Shown: in pieces, positions 22,001 to 37,000 of the stretch
Numbering within the stretch: position 1 is the first letter of the stretch
How the letters are laid out: every line of letters starts with the position of its first letter
NCBI GenBank assembly: GCA_028564705.1
Contig: JAPXFQ010000184.1
Coordinates: 2,038,501 to 2,102,500 of the forward strand
DNA: 64,000 nucleotides
Direction of reading: 5' to 3'
Source of the DNA: Apricaphanius iberus
Taxonomy: Eukaryota; Chordata; Actinopteri; Cyprinodontiformes; Aphaniidae
Made by a program: the position numbers and the translations under genes
The notes under the pieces: generated by a model
Seen by the model: only the letters and a program-made list of their open reading frames with translations
The model's database searches: none
Told to the model about the DNA's origin: nothing

Positions 22001-25000
22001 GCAAGAGCAGTTCACCTCCTAAACACACAGTTAGAGCTACAACCAAACAGTTTTGATCAAAACATATTGATGTATAGTGGGACAAAAAAGTATTTATTTA
22101 GTCACCCATCAATTGTGTAAGTTCTCCCACTTAAAAAGATGAGCAAGGCGTCTAATTTTCATCATGCTGTAGATACACCTCAGCTATGAGAGACAGAATG
22201 AGAAAATAAAATCCAGAAAATTACATGGTCTGATTTTTAAAGAGTTTATTTGCAAATTGTCGTGGAAAATAAGTATTTCTTTCACTAACAAAAGTTCATC
22301 TCAGTACTCTGTTAAATGCCAACAAAGGGTATATAACAGAGGTCAAACATTTTGACCCACTGTTGCTGGTATTTTGGCCCATTCCTCCATGCGGATCTCC
22401 TCTGCAGCAGTAATGTTTTGGGGCTGTCGCTCGGACTTTCACCTGCATCCAAAGATTCTCTCAGGTTGTGATCTGGAGACTGGCTAGGCCACTCCAGGAC
22501 ATTGAAATGCCTCTTAGGAAGCCACTCCTTCGTTACCATGGCGATGCGTTAGGGATCGTTGTCTTGCTTAAAGACCCAGCAACGTTTAATCTTCATTGCC
22601 CTCGCTGATGGAAGGAGGTTTTGACTCAAAATGTCACAATACATGGCTCCATTCATTCATTCCTTTGCACCGATCAGTCGCCTTCATCCCTTTGTAGAAA
22701 AACAGCCCCAAAGCATGATGTTTCCACCCCCATGCTTCACAGTAGGTATGATGTTCTCTGGATGTAACTCGCCGTTCTTTCTCCTCCCAAACACGACTAA
22801 TAGAGTTTTTGCCAAAACGTTCTATTATGGTTTCATCTGACCGCATGACATTTTCCCAATTCTCTTCTGGATCATAGAAATGCTCTCTAGCAAACTTAAG
22901 ACGGGCCTGTAAGTGCACTGGCTTAGGCAGGGGGACACATCTGGCACTGCAGGATTTGAGTTCCGTGTAGAGTAGTGTTACTGTCCCCCCATGTGGTTAT
23001 GGGATTTTGCTCACCGTTCTTGTGATCCTTTTTGACCCCACGGAGTGAGATGTCGCGTGGAGCCCCAGATGGAGGGAGATTATCAGTGGTCTTGTATCCC
23101 TTCCAATTTCTAATAATTGCTCCCACAGTTGATTTTATCACACCAAGCTGCTTACGTATTGCAGAATCGGTCTTCCCAGCCTGGTGCAGGTCTACAATTT
23201 TGTTTCTGGTGTCCTTTGACAGCTCTTTGGTGTTGGTCATGGTGGGGTTTGGAGTGTGACTGTTTGAGGTTGTGGACAGGTGTCCTCTGTACTGATAACG
23301 AGTTCAAACAGGTGCCATTAACACAGGTAACGAGCGGAGGATAGAGGAGCCTCTTACAGAAGAAGTTAAACGTCTGGGAGAGCCAGAAATTTTGCTTTTT
23401 TGCAGGTGACCAAATACTTATTTTCCACCATAATTTGCCTTTTTTTTTATTTAAATCAAACCACAATTGGTGGCTGACAGAATACTTTTTTTGCCTATTA
23501 TACGAAGAACTTGCAAGCCTTTCAGTTTTAAGATATGCAAAGCTGGTAGAGTCGTTACAACTCCAGGCTGACTTCCTGTTTGATAGGAGGCTGGCGTGAG
23601 TTTCTGCCACTGCTCATCGGCAACTCTCTTATTCCTAATGCATTTAAAGCATTTTTTCTTACGTTTTTGACAGGTTTTATTTCCGTAGAGTGTCCCTGTT
23701 TTGAAAGGTCCTGATAAATAAAATGCATTATTATTATTCGAGACCTATCTAGAAACACTTGCAGCTGTAATTGCAGGAAAAGGTTGTTCTATAAAGTATT
23801 GACTCACGGGAGCTGCATACAAATGCGCTTTTAAAAAGTTCACTGTCCTTTATAATTCGCAGCTGTGTATTATTTTCTTTGTCCATCACATACAGTCCCA
23901 ACAGTGACTACATTATAGTAGAGCTGTAATGTAACAAAGTCCCAGGGGTATGAATACTTTTAGAATGGAGTGTGTGTTGAAGGTTTTCTGTGCTTTATTA
24001 TGAGAGGTAGACAGAGGATTGTGGATAACGGCTAAGATTGTCTCTGATGGGAGCAGTTGAAGCAGACATATACTATAAAAGAGGAGTCATTACCTGTTCT
24101 AATGTTGTTTTCATTCTATAAAAATTGAGCCTTTTAAAAATGAATTGGCTCCTAAGGTTTCCAATGAAAATTAAATAGCAGTAAAGGTAAAAGTGGCAGA
24201 TTTGTGGCTTTTTGGGAGGGCCTCATTTTTCCTTTAATCTCTTTTCCGATTTTTCTTTCTTTCTTTTCTGTCTCTCCCTCTTCCCTCTGTCTGGGAGGTC
24301 TGGCTTGAGCGTCTGCCATAACGATCACTCATATCTCGAGACACCATCACATGGACACACACCTACAATCTAATGGCTCTTTTTTTCCTAGACACATCCT
24401 GCTTTTCCACCATGGCAGGCTTTGTTTCTCCATCACTCGCTTTCCTTTGTTTTCCTCTTATCTCTGCTGTCTCTCTTCTTAACTCTCCCTGGCTATCTCT
24501 TACCCACTCATTTTCGCTGCCATGCCATTGTCCACCCTCCGTCCCGTCCTTTAGGTCACATACACCCCTTACAAAGGAAGAAAGAAGAAAAGAAAAACTC
24601 CCTCCTTCCTCCTCTCTTAGCCGGGATCGGTTCCCCTAGAAGCTGCAAGGAAACAAAGGGATAATAGATCCCATCTTGACTGAGAAGAGCCACTTGTCTG
24701 TGTGGGTGTTGAGTGCAAGGATGTCACCCCCCGACACGCACACACTCACATAAGCTCAGTATGGCGATGTATTTTCTTGTTCCTATCCTACAGCAGCATC
24801 CAGTGAGCAGCGCAGTTTTAATGGATCCGTGACGGTAATGGCCAATAAAGAACACACTAACCCACTTAACCTTCCTTAAGGTGTTAGCGTTTCCCCCCTG
24901 AGGAGTGTGGGAACATGTTAAAGGGCGTAGGATACATCAGAGGACGTCTACAGACTCTCGCCGGCATGCCCTCCCCAATACGAGGTCGAGTGTCGAGAGT

Positions 25001-28000
25001 GTGTGTTGGAGATGGAGAGAGAGCAAAAAGGATCAGTTTAAGACATGGTAATAATCACTCTTTGTACATTCCTCCATGGCTGGTTGTTGTTTTTTTTTTT
25101 TTTTTTTAAACATCTCCAAAGGGTAAGGGTTGGTGCTTCCTGTGTGCTGGGACTCTTTGAGGTGGTGGGGTGACCTCTCTGACATGTAGGGAGGGGGTTG
25201 CACAGGAAAGTCCAGATCCTTTTTTCCCCCCCTGCCATTTCCCTTAAGTCAACACCCTCTTTTTAATAGGCATGCATTTTTGCAAGAGTCATTGTTGACT
25301 CCATTTATCTCTCTTCAATAAAAGCCACATCAGATCATCCGCAAACTCTTATACATATTGTATAAGATATGATTGATTACTGTTTGTATTATGTACTCAG
25401 ATATATACATGGATCTGTGTAATCTTTGTTTTACTCTCATCTTCAACCTGTTTCAACCTTATCTTTTCAAACAAATCACGCTTTACTTCAGTTGACTGGT
25501 AAAAGAAAATTACTGGTGCAAGAAAATTACGTAATTACAACAACAACCGGATTGCTGAGGGTTTTTTTTTTTTTTTAGCCTGGTGGAAATTTCCCAACCT
25601 GAGACCTTGGTTGCCTTGTGATTCAGTCTGCAAGTCGCTTTGTGCTGATCCAACAATGTTCACAAAGAAACATGCATGTATAGTTAGTTTTAAAATTGGA
25701 TGTGAAATGCTGTGCAGCTTTGCTCAGTTCAGGTTTCTGTCATTTTGTTTAATAAGTGGATAAAAAGGGAGGGGGGGGGGGCGTGATACAGATCACACAT
25801 AAACACGTTACTTTGACACTGCTGCAGCTACTCTCAGTTCAACATGATGAGGTATAGTTACAGAAACAATTAACAACGGTTACCTGAACAAGAGGAATAA
25901 TAGCCTGGTTAGGCCTACAGTTAAACCCAAAATAAATTATGCCTACCCTTTGTGGGTTGAGATTTTAATTAAAATGTTTCATTTAAGCCTAACTCTGTCA
26001 GGGTTACGAATACATTTGGCCATAACTATTTTAAGTTTTTGAGAACAAATATGAGTTTTTTTTTTTTTTACTGACAGACATTTCAAAACAACAAAACCAT
26101 GATTTTGTTTTTTAAATCTAGACAAAATAAAAATAAAATTTTCATTTGGATTTTCAGATGGAGGATACTTTCATTTCCAAGATGGATAGATTAAAAGGAA
26201 CATAATGTCTGAGAAAGCCTGTGGTACCTCCTACCAACCCACGACCTCACAACCCAATATGGCTGCCACACAATTAAAACATGCTTACAGCTGTGTTTCA
26301 ACTGTTTATTTGCACCCCAAAGTGATTTATGTCATTTAATATTGTACAAACCATGTACTGTACAAGCCTTATAAGTTAATGTGTTGCTTTAGTGTTTGAA
26401 TGAATCAAAAAAGCAAAAAAAGTACTCTATAATTTCTTTGGCTGTGAGTTATTAGCGCTAAATCAAAGCTAATTTGCTCTTCTTTTACCATGTGAACGGT
26501 AACCAACATTACTGACAAAGGCAACCCTAGTACAACTACTCTAGTTTGAGGCACCTTGAGCCTAAATTATGCTATTTTATGTAGTTTATGTTATCTTACT
26601 AATCCAGACGTTTAGTGGGGTTTTTTTTTAAACAGGAGGAGGTTGTGAAATCTCTGTTTGTGCAACAACTGAATAAAGTGGAGACCTGGTTCGACCAGTC
26701 TTGTGAGTTGAAACACAGGTGAGGGCGACTTGCTTACGCTTGTACCTATAGTTCCACTGAGACTGTGCTGGAAATTCATCTGTCACTTTCTGTTGGAGCC
26801 TAGCCTGAATAGGCAATGGACTGATTAAGGGACAACAGAGTATGTGTGGTAAAATAAGGCATGAAAAGGTGCAAGGTACCAGCAGTATAGGAGCTGATGT
26901 GCCCACTTTCTGTGACTCAGAGTTGAAGAGAAGGAACGTCAGGAAGATGAGGGTCAAAGTTCCTTAACTCCCACTGCGGTATTGTTCTGTGAATCTTCTA
27001 CCTCTTAGGTTTGCTATCAGGAGATAAAGCACGTCTGAAAACATTTAGGTTATCAAGGAGTGGTCATAAAAGATTACATTTTTAATTTACACAACAGGTA
27101 TGAGACGGTGTCACGTGTTCCTCTGTTAAAGTCTGCCACTGTGTCGGATTTCACCAGCAGCAGACAAACTTTGTCAGCATCTGTCCCTGGGGTTGGGAAC
27201 TTCCCCTCTAACCTCGTCCTCCTTCCCACTTCTGTGTCCGAGTGAAATGCTTTTCATGCTGCAGCACTGTTTGCGGTGCAGTGACCTGACGCCCCCAGCA
27301 CCACTACCACGCCTTCCCACACATACGCATCACTCTAAGCTGCACGCACGCACACACACATGCATACACACAGAGCCCTCTGTCTCCACTCAAACCAGGA
27401 TTGGCCCTCCTGCACATGCTCATAGTCTTATGACCGGGTATGACTGAGAAGTGTTTGTAAGGAAGTGGTGAACGTAGCCATGCGGTGGTCTACGGCTTCT
27501 TTTTTTTCTCAGCGGGCTTTATATCTTTTGCTATTTGTTTTGGCAACAAACGGCTCGGACTTGCTCTCTCTGACCTCCAGGAGGCACGGGTGCACAAACA
27601 GGAAACACCCAATACATACCGTTGTGCCTTCTAAACATCTCTACCTTTTCTCATTAAAGCTGTATTTCCAGCAGTATTTTATTTTAAGTATTAAGCCCCC
27701 CCTCTTTTAATTATTTCAGTTTCCCCCAGGAATTCATTTTGATTCACTAAAAGGTATTCTTCGCCATTCTCTGTGACATTGTGAACAAACACCACCACCA
27801 GCGACATCAGTGGCTACATCTACTAGGTAGGAGTGAGAGTGGCACAACTTTACCGGACCAATAAGTCCATAGGTGGGTGTGAAGGCTTGCCTCTGCCTTC
27901 TTTGGACAAAAAAAAAATAATGGATGGCCCAGACAAAAGGTAGTGGACATGATTAAAATAGTGTCTGAGCCCACCGGGTCCAGATCGAGTCGACCCCCGT

Positions 28001-31000
28001 GGAAAGGGGGCGTTTGTCACCAATTCTGTTCGTAACCTTCATGGACAGGATTTTTAGGCACAGCCACGTTGTTGAGTGGGATCAGTGCCAAAAGGCGGCC
28101 ACAGCACTACCAGCAACAGCAAGAGCTCGTCGAAGAAGCAGGGATGGTTGCTGCATGTTTTTTGCCATGTTATACAGTGCTTCGCCAGCAACTCTTTCAG
28201 TTTTACCAATGCCCATTATGTGGCAACACCGGCTGCAGCTAAAGGTACAACTAGTTGCCGCGAGTTTCAGCCCATCACATCTACCGGGCCAATTTCCTGT
28301 ACATACCCCAAAAGAGATAATCGATTTGTTTGTAAAATGACAGAACAGATCCAGTAAAATGACCCTGAAGTTCTGATGGTGGAAACGCACCTCTGTTTTC
28401 CAGGTATTGGGAAGCGCAAATACAATGTTTTCTCTCCAACACCTTTTCCTTCCACTTCACAGCTATGTGCTACTTGTATTGGTTTATCACAGGAAAGTCT
28501 AATGAAAGTGAACTTTGTCATTGTAGCCCACCGTTTTCATGGAGCCCATATAAATATTTTTTAGAGCACTGTCTGACTCTCTGAAACAGAGCTGGCTTTG
28601 CATACACCTGAATGTGGGAAGGAAATCCAAATAAAGAGAGCTGTAATTGTCTTTACTGCACCTGTAGTTCAAACACGCTCTTCAACACAGCAACGTGCAT
28701 CGCATGAGTTACAGCTGTGCTTTGTTATCAGGATCCGCTGCCCCTCCCTGCAGTTTGCAACTTTATTGAACCTTTTATCTAATCAACCGTCTCTGGACCT
28801 TGAGAGTAAAACCCAACTCGGCTATGTGAGGCATTCCTCTGAATCACGTAGGAGGGAGGAGGGGAGGGGGGTCGGTAGACGCTGAAGGCAGGACAAGGGG
28901 CTGGGCAGATTTCTGAAGATGGCTGTAGTTAGAGCAGTTTTACCAATGCTAATGAGGTAAAGGAGAAAGGAGTTTAACTCTAGTTTCGATGAAAGGAGAT
29001 AAGCTAGGGTGGAGTTTGGGGGTTGGGTTGGGCAGACAGGAAAGGAGAGGAGAAATTACCAAGGAAGGGCGGCATAAAGAGAGTCCGGGTGAGATGGGAA
29101 AGCTCGAGGGGAAGGAGGGGGAGGGAACAGAAAAACTAGAGGGCGAAAGAAGTGCAGATGTGAAGAGAGGAGAGGGGACAGACACAACATGAGACAGTGG
29201 AGAACACAGAGAGGGGAAAATGGTCTGATTTGGTATTTAGTTCAATGCTGATTTCTAGCTGCTAGAGGTTCAAAAGGAGTTTGTTTCGGGATCTGCCTTG
29301 CTGCTCCAGCTCATTTACAAAAAGCTAAAGTCAAGCCTGCTTTATGCAAATCCTGACCAAGAACAGCCACAAGCTCCATGTGGTTTGGTCTGAACGGGAT
29401 CTGAGGACACAAAAAAAAACTAAAGAAACGGATGCAAAGGGAAGATAGAAAATCTGGAAGATGGCAGTGCTGTAGAAGGAAATAAATGAGAAAAGGGAGT
29501 CTGTGTGTTTTATAGCTGCAGCACTGCATTAACAGACTGCTGGCAGCAGAGTTATACACAGTAGTGAAGGTATTGCAAGCTTGCACACACACCGACAGTC
29601 GCACACAAAGGGTGGCGATGCAGCAGTAGTTAGTGATGCTATCAGCAGTCTGTTCCTGCACAGAGATCCTGGGTTAGGACGTTAAATAAATCACATACAA
29701 TCAAATTATAAAGCTACTTAGAAAATAATTTAGCTATAGCTCATCTGTTTCCTAATACTACACAAATGCAATGCTTAGTAGGGCAAAGATAATCAAACTT
29801 TGGTAAAAAAAAAAACATGGATTTCTTGGACCATGACTGTAAAATCCTACTCTGGTTGAGTGAGACCAGGGCTTCTAACACCCCGATAAGTCCACCAGCT
29901 GTACACAACCGCATGTTCTGCAAGGATCGAAAGTTCACCGACCTGCAGTAGAAACAACTTTGAAATGCCTCCTTTCAATTATGCGGCTGAGTGGAACCAT
30001 GTTTTTTTTTTTTTTGGTGTTTTCTGCGGCACTTTACCTAAGGTTTCCACACAGTTACTGGTTATTCGATACAGCACAGTCGACTGCTGCTGCAGCTTTG
30101 TTCATCCTGAAGGTGTACAGTCTGAAAGGCAGACTTAATGATTCTTAATAGTTTGAAGGACACGTTCAATAAACTAAAAAAAAAAAAAGGTTTATTAATT
30201 TGGAAGGGAAAAATGTCAACCATTCGGACAATATATAAAAAGCTTTATATAAAACATTTTTCTCTTCAAACTTTTCCACGTGTTGTCAGTTTATAGCTAC
30301 AAACTTTAAGCTATTTTACTTATTTTCTTTCCAGATTACCGTATATTCAGCACTTTCCGTCCTCAGATTTCTGCTGACCAATTTCCTCTTCCCCAGCTGA
30401 GCAAAAAGGCCTCCCGACGGCATGATGCTGCCACTACCATGCTACATGCTAGGGAGGATGTTTTCAGGGTTATGTGTTGCCCATGTAACTTTTTTAATGT
30501 GGGCCAAAGTGTTTAATTTTGGTCTCATCTTCTTCCACATGTTGGCTGTGTCTCCTGGGTGGGTTGTGGCAAACTGCAAAGTAAACTTCTGAAGGCTCAA
30601 TAATCGCTTTATTTTGCACTTTGTACTGGCACGTCTTTTATAATTAGCCAATCTATATCATGTAAAATGCTTCAATTAGTGCAGAAAATGACATATTTTC
30701 TCATGTAAAAAAGATACTTTTCTTCATCATGATGGTTTGGTGGTGTAGAAATGAAACTCTTTGTCTGATTTGCAGTTTAGTCTGTGTTCAGATTCACTGA
30801 ATTCACTGCGGTTTTGCATTATTGATTTCCGTATTCCTAGTGGCTTTCATGTCTGCTCCTTCTCCTCTCTTCGTTTCTTCCCTCTCATTCGTCTCAGGAA
30901 TGCCTAGAATGCGCTTATCTGTGCCCATGCAAACACAAGGGTTAGCCGGCAGAAGAGGTTGAGTTTCTCTGCGGATCTCAGGGAGACTCGACGCAGCACA

Positions 31001-34000
31001 AACAGGCTTCCAGACAGCCTGCTGCCAGAACCAGATCCTCATTCCCACTGTAAATTCCCCTAAAAGAACAGGCTATGTCAGTATTCGGCCGAATCGGAGT
31101 AAAGCGAGAAGCAAGGAATGGCTATGAAAACAATAACAGGCTGCAAAACACATTTACTGCTACTTTCAGTTGGTTTCAGCGGTAGAACCGAACAGATCCT
31201 TAATTTCTAATTTGGAGAATGTTCTCTACACTCGAAGTCTTTATCACACAAATGTCGCCAAAGTGAGTAGAGGGATTAAATATCTAAGAGATCAGTTTGG
31301 CCCCATATACAAATTTTATTCATCCTTGATGCAGCTGTCCGGGTTAAAAATTAAGCAAAAAAACCTCCTTGTCGTGTCTCTATTGAAACATCCCTCATAT
31401 CTTGTCCTTTCCCCGAATCCCTGTAGCCACAGTTAGGATAAATCTACATTAAAGTTATTTTCTGGAATATTTGATTACATTTTGTTTGCTTCTTTAAAAA
31501 GAGACAGACAGTATTATAAACAATTTGTTCTTCAGTTGCTTCTTTTGTTTTGGTTTTGTTCAGGAACATTACACATTTCTTAATGTGTGTTCTAATAATT
31601 ATTAGTATTTATTTTTTTTAGTATCTGTGTATGTATTTGTAGAAGGTCATTGATTTGAATCTTGGCTCTGGCCTTTCAGGGCGTGTTCTCATCGTGCATT
31701 TGAAGTTTTTTTTCTGGTATTGATGGCTTCAGGCAATAATCTAGAAATGAGGATGGTAGGTTACTTGGACTGTGTGTGTGGAGTGACTTCTATCTCTCTG
31801 TTGGTCCTACTTTGGACTGCCAACCTATCAGTAGCATGGTTATAAGTGGACAGTATGGTAAATGATAAATGGTCCTTAATTATTAGTAACTTTTTATTTA
31901 CAATGACCACACAGACAAAACGTTTTATATACTACTATGCAGATTTATAGGCAACTTGGGGTTAAGTGCCTTGCCCATGGGGAACTTCAACATGAGGACA
32001 AGCTGGAATTGAACTTACAACCTTACGAATGCAAAACGATTACCTCAGAGCCACACCACAGTTTTATACAGTCAAATCAAGATTTTAAAACGTATTTTCC
32101 CATCACACAAACATAACTATTTGAATAAAAAACATGCGTCTGTTAATATGAGTAGACTCGTCACAATAACGTTTTGCTGGACGATATATCGCCTCAGAAA
32201 TCATTGCAATAAACAATAGTAGTATTATGAATTATTTTTAACTAATGTAGCAATTAATACATGGACACCTAAAGGGCTTTTACCACTGCAACTGGAAGAC
32301 ATGTTTTATACCTAATATAGGGACGTGTATTGGCAAGAATCTGGTGATATGATATGAATCGCGATGCAAAATGGAACGATACTGTGGCGGACCACCAGGA
32401 AGCTCCACTCACACCCAGATAAGAGGGAGTTTGATTCAAAAAATTGATCAATTTTTTGGCACGACGATTGAATGTTTTAAGTGTCATGTTCTGACTTGCC
32501 GTTGGCATTTGGAGTCGAATTAAAGAAGTGATCGAACACAGCGCTTTTGTTGTCATTCATTCCTCCACATTGGGGACCTTTCCCTTTGCGGGTATTTGCT
32601 CAAAATCCACATGTTTCTTACCATGTGAACACATTATGGACCATCCCAGGATACCTTCCTTGGAGGTAGTATCGAAGTCGAGGTATGATTGGATACGGAT
32701 CATTTGAACACAAGCCGTACTCTGGCCGTACCTGAGACAATAGTCACGCTCCAGACGGAAGTAACGACACCGCTAATGGAAGTTACCGAATCGTTACGCG
32801 ACCATAAAGAGACCAAAACAACGCTGTTCAAGCACCCCACTACAACAGAACAGGAAGAAGATGACTAATGCAAAAGTATCCATCTGGACCGATGAAAAGG
32901 TGGCGGTGTAACTGGACCATTGTTGCCAGCGAGTTCTTCCAATGTGTTGTCATTATAGGCTGTCGCTCATTTTATGACGTCGGTACTTCTCACTCACTTC
33001 TTTGTTGGTTAGCTACAGAATTATTTGTATACCGCCATCTGCTGTTTTGGTGTAGTCCGTCATGTAAAACACTGGACTCCAGTAAGCGCTGAGAGCCGCA
33101 CCATGTGAACAAAAAAAAAATCATCTTTTTCTCTTGCCATTTTCTGTTACGACCACACATGTAAAAACGCCCTGAGGTAGACACTAGAGAAAAACAAAAA
33201 ATGGTTTTAAATGGAAATTATGGTGGATGGAAAAATTATCGAGCTTGTTTGAATTCATTACGATTCATTAATTTATTGATTGATTGATTCAATTGATTAT
33301 TAAGTGTATTGTGACATTCCTTTGTCTGAATGCAGTTAACATTTATTAGAAATAGCAAGTAAGAAAACTTGTAAGATTTCAAGTTATATTAAAGTCCCAA
33401 ACTGTTTTTAGTAGCTAAACTTAAAATATCATCATTCAAAAAGACATCTGTCAAAATACTGCTAAATAGCTGGGATGTGAAAGCAAGCGAATTCAACATC
33501 TCTAGACGCACACTAGTAACCATTGATACCTCTGCACAATGCATCCTCACAGGCAAAAACATGCGACCACAACACACCCACTGCCATACACGCTGCTTCA
33601 CTTATGCTTGTGCGTAAAATCACTCCGACAAGCAGTAGACAAAAGGCCGGACTGTCGGCTGTAAGCGTCCACGAAGGCCCCTGATTTGCTCCCGGCGTTC
33701 ATCACCCTCACAGGTCTAAATGGATTTCCTCGCCTCAGAGGACAATGAGTATTGTTTGAACTGTAGGGCTTGGACTCATGCAGACACACAACCAACTCCC
33801 AGGTTATAGTGAAAACCCTGGTCTTTAAAAAGAAGAAAAAAGAAGGGAAAAAACACCAGAAAACACTTGTGTTTTACAGTGTGACTGAGACAGATGAGAT
33901 TTTCCCTCTTCTCTGTCTTTGTTCTCTTCACGGCACAGGCTCACACTGGTCTCACCTTCCCTGTTTGGTTCTGAGTGTTAATTTACAGCAGGAAGGCGGC

Positions 34001-37000
34001 ACAGTGCTCTGAGTAATGATTAACATCAGCTTTTCCTTTGGGGATTCAGTCACAAGGGTTATTGAAGGGAAGAAACAGAATATCTGTTTGTCTTTTATGG
34101 CTAAATATTATCGATGGTGTTTTATGGTGTTGTTGCACAATGCAGTTTTGGCTGGCTTTGGCTCTGGAACAGCTCTGAGGTGTATAGATCTGTTTTTTGT
34201 CTCTCTGTCTGAAGAGACTCACTGTAAAGATTCATTTAGGTCCAAATTTAGGTCAGCACTTAAAGTTGGCAGGATGTTGCACTACTGTTCAATGGCTTTC
34301 AGACAGTTTGCCACCATTTATTAAGTTAAACATCCATCTTAAGGTGTATTCCCCCTCCAAGCTGACTAACTAGAAACACATTTCTGGAACAAAGAAAACA
34401 AAATTGAAATAAAAACCTCACATTATCCAGTTTACACTTATTTTTAGACCATTTTGTTTTCTGTGCAACAAGCAAGACAAAGTTTAATGAATAAAATTAG
34501 GAAGGCAGGTCCTTATCTTTAGGATTCAAGCTAGATTTTAAAATGGAGCCATGGGTTTCAAACGTTTTTGATAGCCCTGTAAGAAAGGACTGTTAAAATA
34601 CAAAACTTGTAGGCATGAGATTTCTGCCACATTTTAGTTTCCCCAGTGTACTACGGCCATAATCAGGCATGATTTGGTAGAGTAGCCAGAGGATTTAAAT
34701 ACTAAATAACAGAAATAAGACTGTTTAGGCCAGGGGTCTGCAACCTGTGGTTCTGAAGACACTCTATAATGGCTCTCTCGAACTTTGGCTAAAAATAATG
34801 ACCCAAATAATGTTTTTTGTTTTTTTTTTAATAACGGATTCAGGTTTTCAACGCTTTTTTTCGTTGAATGGTTGGTTTGAATTTCTTTGAAAGAATGCCA
34901 CTAAAGTAACCATATTTTTTAGATATATTTTTCTGGTCATTAGGTTGGAAACTATGCGGGCCGTTGTTTAGTGGTTTAGTAGTTAGAGCGGGCGCCCCAT
35001 GTGCAGAGGCTTCAGTCCTCGACGCGGCCATCCCTGGTTCAAGTCCCGTCCCAGGCGACTTTTGCCGCATGTCCTTCCCTACCTCTCTTCCCCTTCAAAA
35101 TCTGTCTGCTCCAATAAAGGCCACCTTAGCCCAAAAAAAGGTTTGAAGCTATGTAGATGAATATATATAAACTCATCCATCCACTTTTTTTTAATACAGT
35201 GTTATCTTTTTTCTGTCTTTCAAAACCTAAAAACGGAAATAAAATCGGGGCTCTTTATGAATGACAACAGTTTTTACTCTTGATGAGTTTTTCTAAAGCT
35301 CCTGTAACATTTGTAGCTCTGTTAGTTTTTTTTAGCTGGATTGAGCGCAAAATGGCTCCTTGGAGGGTAACGTTTGCTTGTCCTAATCGTATCTCCAGTC
35401 CTTGGGAAGTGTTTGCTACAACCTCCTATAGTCGAGCATGTTGTTGGGTTTTTTGTGGCAAAAAAACAGGAGATGAAAATAGAAATCAAGAAAGTCCTGA
35501 TTTGAGGATAGAATCACATTTAAATTAGAGAAAGAATCAAAGACGTCAACAAAAAAAGCTAATGTGAAACAGGGAAGCTAACTTGAATAAAAGGAGACTT
35601 GGGTGAAAAGATCTAAATAAGGTCATAAAATCCTTACTAACAAAAAACTTCTCAAAGTAAAGTTTTTCTAAACTAGTTGGATGACCAGAGATTTGATTTA
35701 GTCCTGATAGATTTGGAAAAAGACCATATGAGGGCGATACCCTCTTTAATTAAAATGTTGCATATATTGATCTGGGAGCTACAGTGTTGCCGTAAAACCC
35801 AAAGGTCCTGGGTTTGAATCCCAGCCTGGGGTCTATCTGCATGGAGGTAACATGTTCTCCCTGTGAATGTGTGGGTTCCCTTTGGGTTCTCTGCCCGCCT
35901 CCCACAATCCAAAGACAAGACTGTTTATCTGTCTCTCTAAATTGTCTTTAGGTGTGTGTGTGTGTGCATGGCTGTTTGACCTGTGTGTCTTTGTGTTGCC
36001 ATATAATGGACCTGTCCAGGGTGTACCCCGCCTCTCACCCGAATGAGCACCAGCTTCCCCAACTGCCAGGATCATCGGTTTTAGTAGATGGATGGATATA
36101 TTGATCTGAGATGATGAATTGGCAATTCATATTTCAGGTTTCTTTTCTTTTTGTGAAAATATCTTTAAAATATCTTTTAAAATAAAAACAAAGTGTTAAC
36201 ATGCAGGTCTTGTCTACTTGAGCATGTTGCCAAAGTTGGACTCTGCCACTGAATAAAGTGGCTGATTATTGCATTATTAGATCAGTTTGTCTTTCTTCTC
36301 TGTTTTTTTTATAGAGGTTCCACATTTATCTCTCTGTTTAAACACACAATGATTCATTCTGAAGTTATACTGTCACATCCTATTTCCTTCTTCACATCTG
36401 CTGTGTGAGAGCTCCGCTGACAATGACTAACAGGATGCTGAAGTTCATATTCTATGTAAGAGCAGCAAAAACAGCCTTACAGGTGCAAAGTTGATCATTG
36501 TGCCAGTTTCCCTCACATTCATGATGCAGCAGCTCTGAAACTTTGCTGCTCAAGATTTTGTATTCCTTTTTTGTTATTTTAATGTAGGCCTATACCATAC
36601 TTGCCAACCTTGAGACCTCAGAATTAAGGAGACTTTTCAATTATTAATTATAATTAATAAGAATACTTGAATCTTACAGTATTTATTTATTTAACAAAAT
36701 AACAGTCCACAGCAATAATGTAAGTTGACAAATTAATCAGTCCCTCCACTTTTTGGTGAAAAAGCTTTTGTGTAAAAAGGTTGCAATGTTTTTTTTATAT
36801 GCTTTCATATCACATTGTGACATAAACATTAGCAAAATAAAATGACCTTAAATTGTAATTTTAACATGTCGACTGTTCAGATTGAGTCCCCACTACCAGA
36901 ACACCTCTGCTTTTATTTTGGTGCTACAGTCCCATCCTGGCCCTTTTAGCCCTTTCTTTATTAACCTCCTGGATACGCCCCTGCTCAGCGCTGAGGAGTT

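Larger units (their letters stand above)
20036..23970 (+). mobile_element. Old Tc1-like element broken by later insertions
   Basis: Host pieces in order: a left-end segment at 20036-20144 (AAGTATCCCTGCCTCCTGAACTTTTTCAC...GGAGATTTTATGTGAT); a transposase segment at 21820-22076 (CACATCACCTAGACACACAG, CAGCATTATGCTG, ACAGTTAGAGCTACAACC); a C-terminal segment at 23500-23550 and 23742-23830 (ATGCAAAGCTGGTAGAG, ACTTGCAGCTGTAATTGCAG, AAGTATTGACTC); and a right end at 23930-23970 (GGGGTATGAATACTTTT). Removing the two inner Tc1 elements and the short insert restores the order of one Tc1-like element, apart from a missing stretch beside the second insertion. Confidence 0.7.

Noticed and set aside
34957..35046. 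Functional tRNA gene
   Set aside because: A and B boxes are present, but the body, A-rich tail and target duplication show a SINE, and no cloverleaf or anticodon arm is convincing.
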